Origin: Comamonadaceae bacterium
GTDB taxonomy: Bacteria; Pseudomonadota; Gammaproteobacteria; Burkholderiales; Burkholderiaceae_C
DNA: 35,727 bases
Assembly: GCA_947372425.1 (NCBI GenBank)
Contig: CANBTQ010000004.1
Coordinates: 1-35,727 of the forward strand
Direction of reading: 5' to 3'
The notes below the pieces were generated by a model. The model had not been told where the DNA came from. It saw only the letters and a list, made by a program, of their open reading frames with translations, and did no database searches. Positions within the stretch are counted from its first letter, which is position 1. Each line of letters opens with the position of its first letter. Below, piece after piece: positions 34,490 to 35,727 of the stretch. A program made the translations under genes and the position numbers.

Positions 34490-35719
34490 ATGTCTGTCAC
34501 CTCATTCTCCCGACTGGGCACCGCCAACGCCTACGACAACACCGTGGCCAATCTGCAGACGCGCCAGAACAACCTGTCCAATCTGCAGGAAAGCCTGTCC
34601 TCCGGCAAGAAGATCAACACGCCTTCGGACGACCCGACCGGCGCGGCGCAGGCCGAGCGCGCCCTCAACCGGCTGGCCCGCATTGCCACCGACCAGCGTG
34701 CGCTGGAGGTGCAGCGCAATGCCATCTCCACCGCGGAAAGCACCCTGGGCGACATCACCGACTCCCTGCAACAGGTGCGCGATCTGGTGGTCAGTGCAGG
34801 CAACGGCAGTTTCAGCGCCGCCGAACGCAGCACCGTGGCCAACCAGATCAGCGGTCTGCGTCAGCACATCCTGAGCCTGGCCAACACCCAGGACAGCAAC
34901 GGCCAACCGCTGTTCGCAGCCCTGGGCAGCGCCCTCAAGCCCTTTGCCGGCCCTGCCAGCGGCAGCCCGGACTACACCTTTCAGGGCCTGGCCGGCACCT
35001 CCGCTGGCGGCACCTATGCCATCCCCTCGGCGCTGGATGGCGACAGTGCCTTCATGCTGCAGGCCGCACGCGATGCGGTCTACAACGTCAAGGTGACCAG
35101 CGCCTCCGGCAACCTCACCACCGACAACGTGGTCAAGAGCGGTGTGGGCACGATTAGCGGCGACAGCTACTCCATCACCATCGACAACTTCAGCGCCGGC
35201 GCGGTGGACTACACCGTCACCGACACCACCACCTCGGTCAGCACCAGCGTGACCGGCGTGCCCTGGACGCAGGCCAATGGCTTTGCCGTCAACACCCCCG
35301 GCATGCCGGGCCTGAGCCTGAACGTCACCGGCACCCCCACCGCCGGCGACACGCTCACTGTCAAACCCAACGCCAGCGTGTTTTCCACCATCGACCAGGC
35401 GGTAACCGACATTGGCGGTGCACTCAGCAAAAACGACGCCAACCAGGCCGTTACCCAGGCCCTGCACAACATCGACGTCAGCATGGCCAACATCTCGGCC
35501 GTGCGCGGCCAGGCCGGCGACCTGCTCAACCGCGCCGACAGCATCACCAGCGGCAACGACAAGCGCACCATCGAGCAAAAGGCCAACCAGTCGCGCGCCG
35601 AAGACGTGGACATGATCCAGGCCGTGTCCGACTTCCAGAAGCAGCAGACCGGCTACCAGGCCGCGCTGCAGTCGTACGCGCAGATCCAGAAACTGTCGCT
35701 GTTCAACTTCATCAGCTAA
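34490..35719 (+). CDS. flgL: hook-filament junction protein FlgL (HAP3)
   Basis: A 409-residue flagellin-like junction protein. The N-terminal coiled-coil segment (RLGTANAYDNTVANLQTRQNNLSNLQESLSSGKKINTPSDDPTGAAQAERALNRLARI) and the C-terminal one (QAVTQALHNIDVSMANISAVRGQAGDLLNRADSI ... DVDMIQAVSDFQKQQTGYQAALQSYAQIQKLSLFNFI) are typical. The central domain is Thr/Ser/Ala-rich. It is longer than the E. coli protein (317 residues) but within range for this group. It ends eight bases before the window edge; whether the operon continues cannot be seen. Confidence 0.96.
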   Translation: MSVTSFSRLGTANAYDNTVANLQTRQNNLSNLQESLSSGKKINTPSDDPTGAAQAERALNRLARIATDQRALEVQRNAISTAESTLGDITDSLQQVRDLVVSAGNGSFSAAERSTVANQISGLRQHILSLANTQDSNGQPLFAALGSALKPFAGPASGSPDYTFQGLAGTSAGGTYAIPSALDGDSAFMLQAARDAVYNVKVTSASGNLTTDNVVKSGVGTISGDSYSITIDNFSAGAVDYTVTDTTTSVSTSVTGVPWTQANGFAVNTPGMPGLSLNVTGTPTAGDTLTVKPNASVFSTIDQAVTDIGGALSKNDANQAVTQALHNIDVSMANISAVRGQAGDLLNRADSITSGNDKRTIEQKANQSRAEDVDMIQAVSDFQKQQTGYQAALQSYAQIQKLSLFNFIS

Positions 35720-35727
35720 GACGCAGC

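Overview
The window reads as a chromosomal segment of a high-GC, motile betaproteobacterium, most likely a Comamonadaceae member (Rhodoferax/Polaromonas-like). This is inferred from protein style, the flgNMA / flgBCDEFGHIJKL layout and a family-typical intergenic repeat; there is no rRNA gene to confirm it. I see no tRNA, rRNA, CRISPR array, IS element, transposase or phage gene.

Left part (1-8.8 kb): the 3' end of a molybdopterin oxidoreductase gene; a two-gene unit (FecR-domain exported protein plus OmpA-like lipoprotein, overlapping by ATGA) that converges on a CHASE2-domain class III nucleotide cyclase; and a divergent, very large hybrid histidine kinase (sensor-PAS-HisKA-HATPase-REC-REC-HPt). 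This block looks like envelope sensing and signalling.

Middle part (8.8-16.4 kb): a minus-strand operon encoding a Rieske quaternary-ammonium N-demethylase (GbcA-like) and its flavin/2Fe-2S reductase (GbcB-like). Its 425-bp upstream gap holds a well-preserved cobalamin (B12) riboswitch pointing at the operon, which is the most unexpected feature here. Next come a di-haem cytochrome c peroxidase/MauG-like lipoprotein with a TTACA-N4-TGTAA palindrome in front, an LLM flavin oxidoreductase, an EcsC-family protein, an SSB-like OB-fold protein, and the glutathione-dependent formaldehyde dehydrogenase gene frmA. That enzyme could consume formaldehyde released by N-demethylation.

Right-middle part (16.3-23.3 kb): an intergenic repeat with mutually exclusive hairpins, a methyl-accepting chemotaxis protein ending in a CheR-docking WETF tail, a DUF3422 membrane protein, an Old Yellow Enzyme, a protein of unknown function, a LysE/RhtB exporter and a radical SAM protein.

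Right part (23.3-35.7 kb): the flagellar flg locus. flgA, flgM and flgN run on the minus strand and flgBCDEFGHIJKL on the plus strand from a shared divergent region. A perfect sigma-28 promoter (TAAA-N15-GCCGATAA) sits between flgA and flgM, so the anti-sigma factor FlgM and chaperone FlgN can be made late. The radical SAM gene follows flgN on the same strand after a hairpin. The plus-strand operon encodes the rod, hook, P/L rings, rod-cap muramidase and hook-filament junction proteins in order of assembly; all appear intact.
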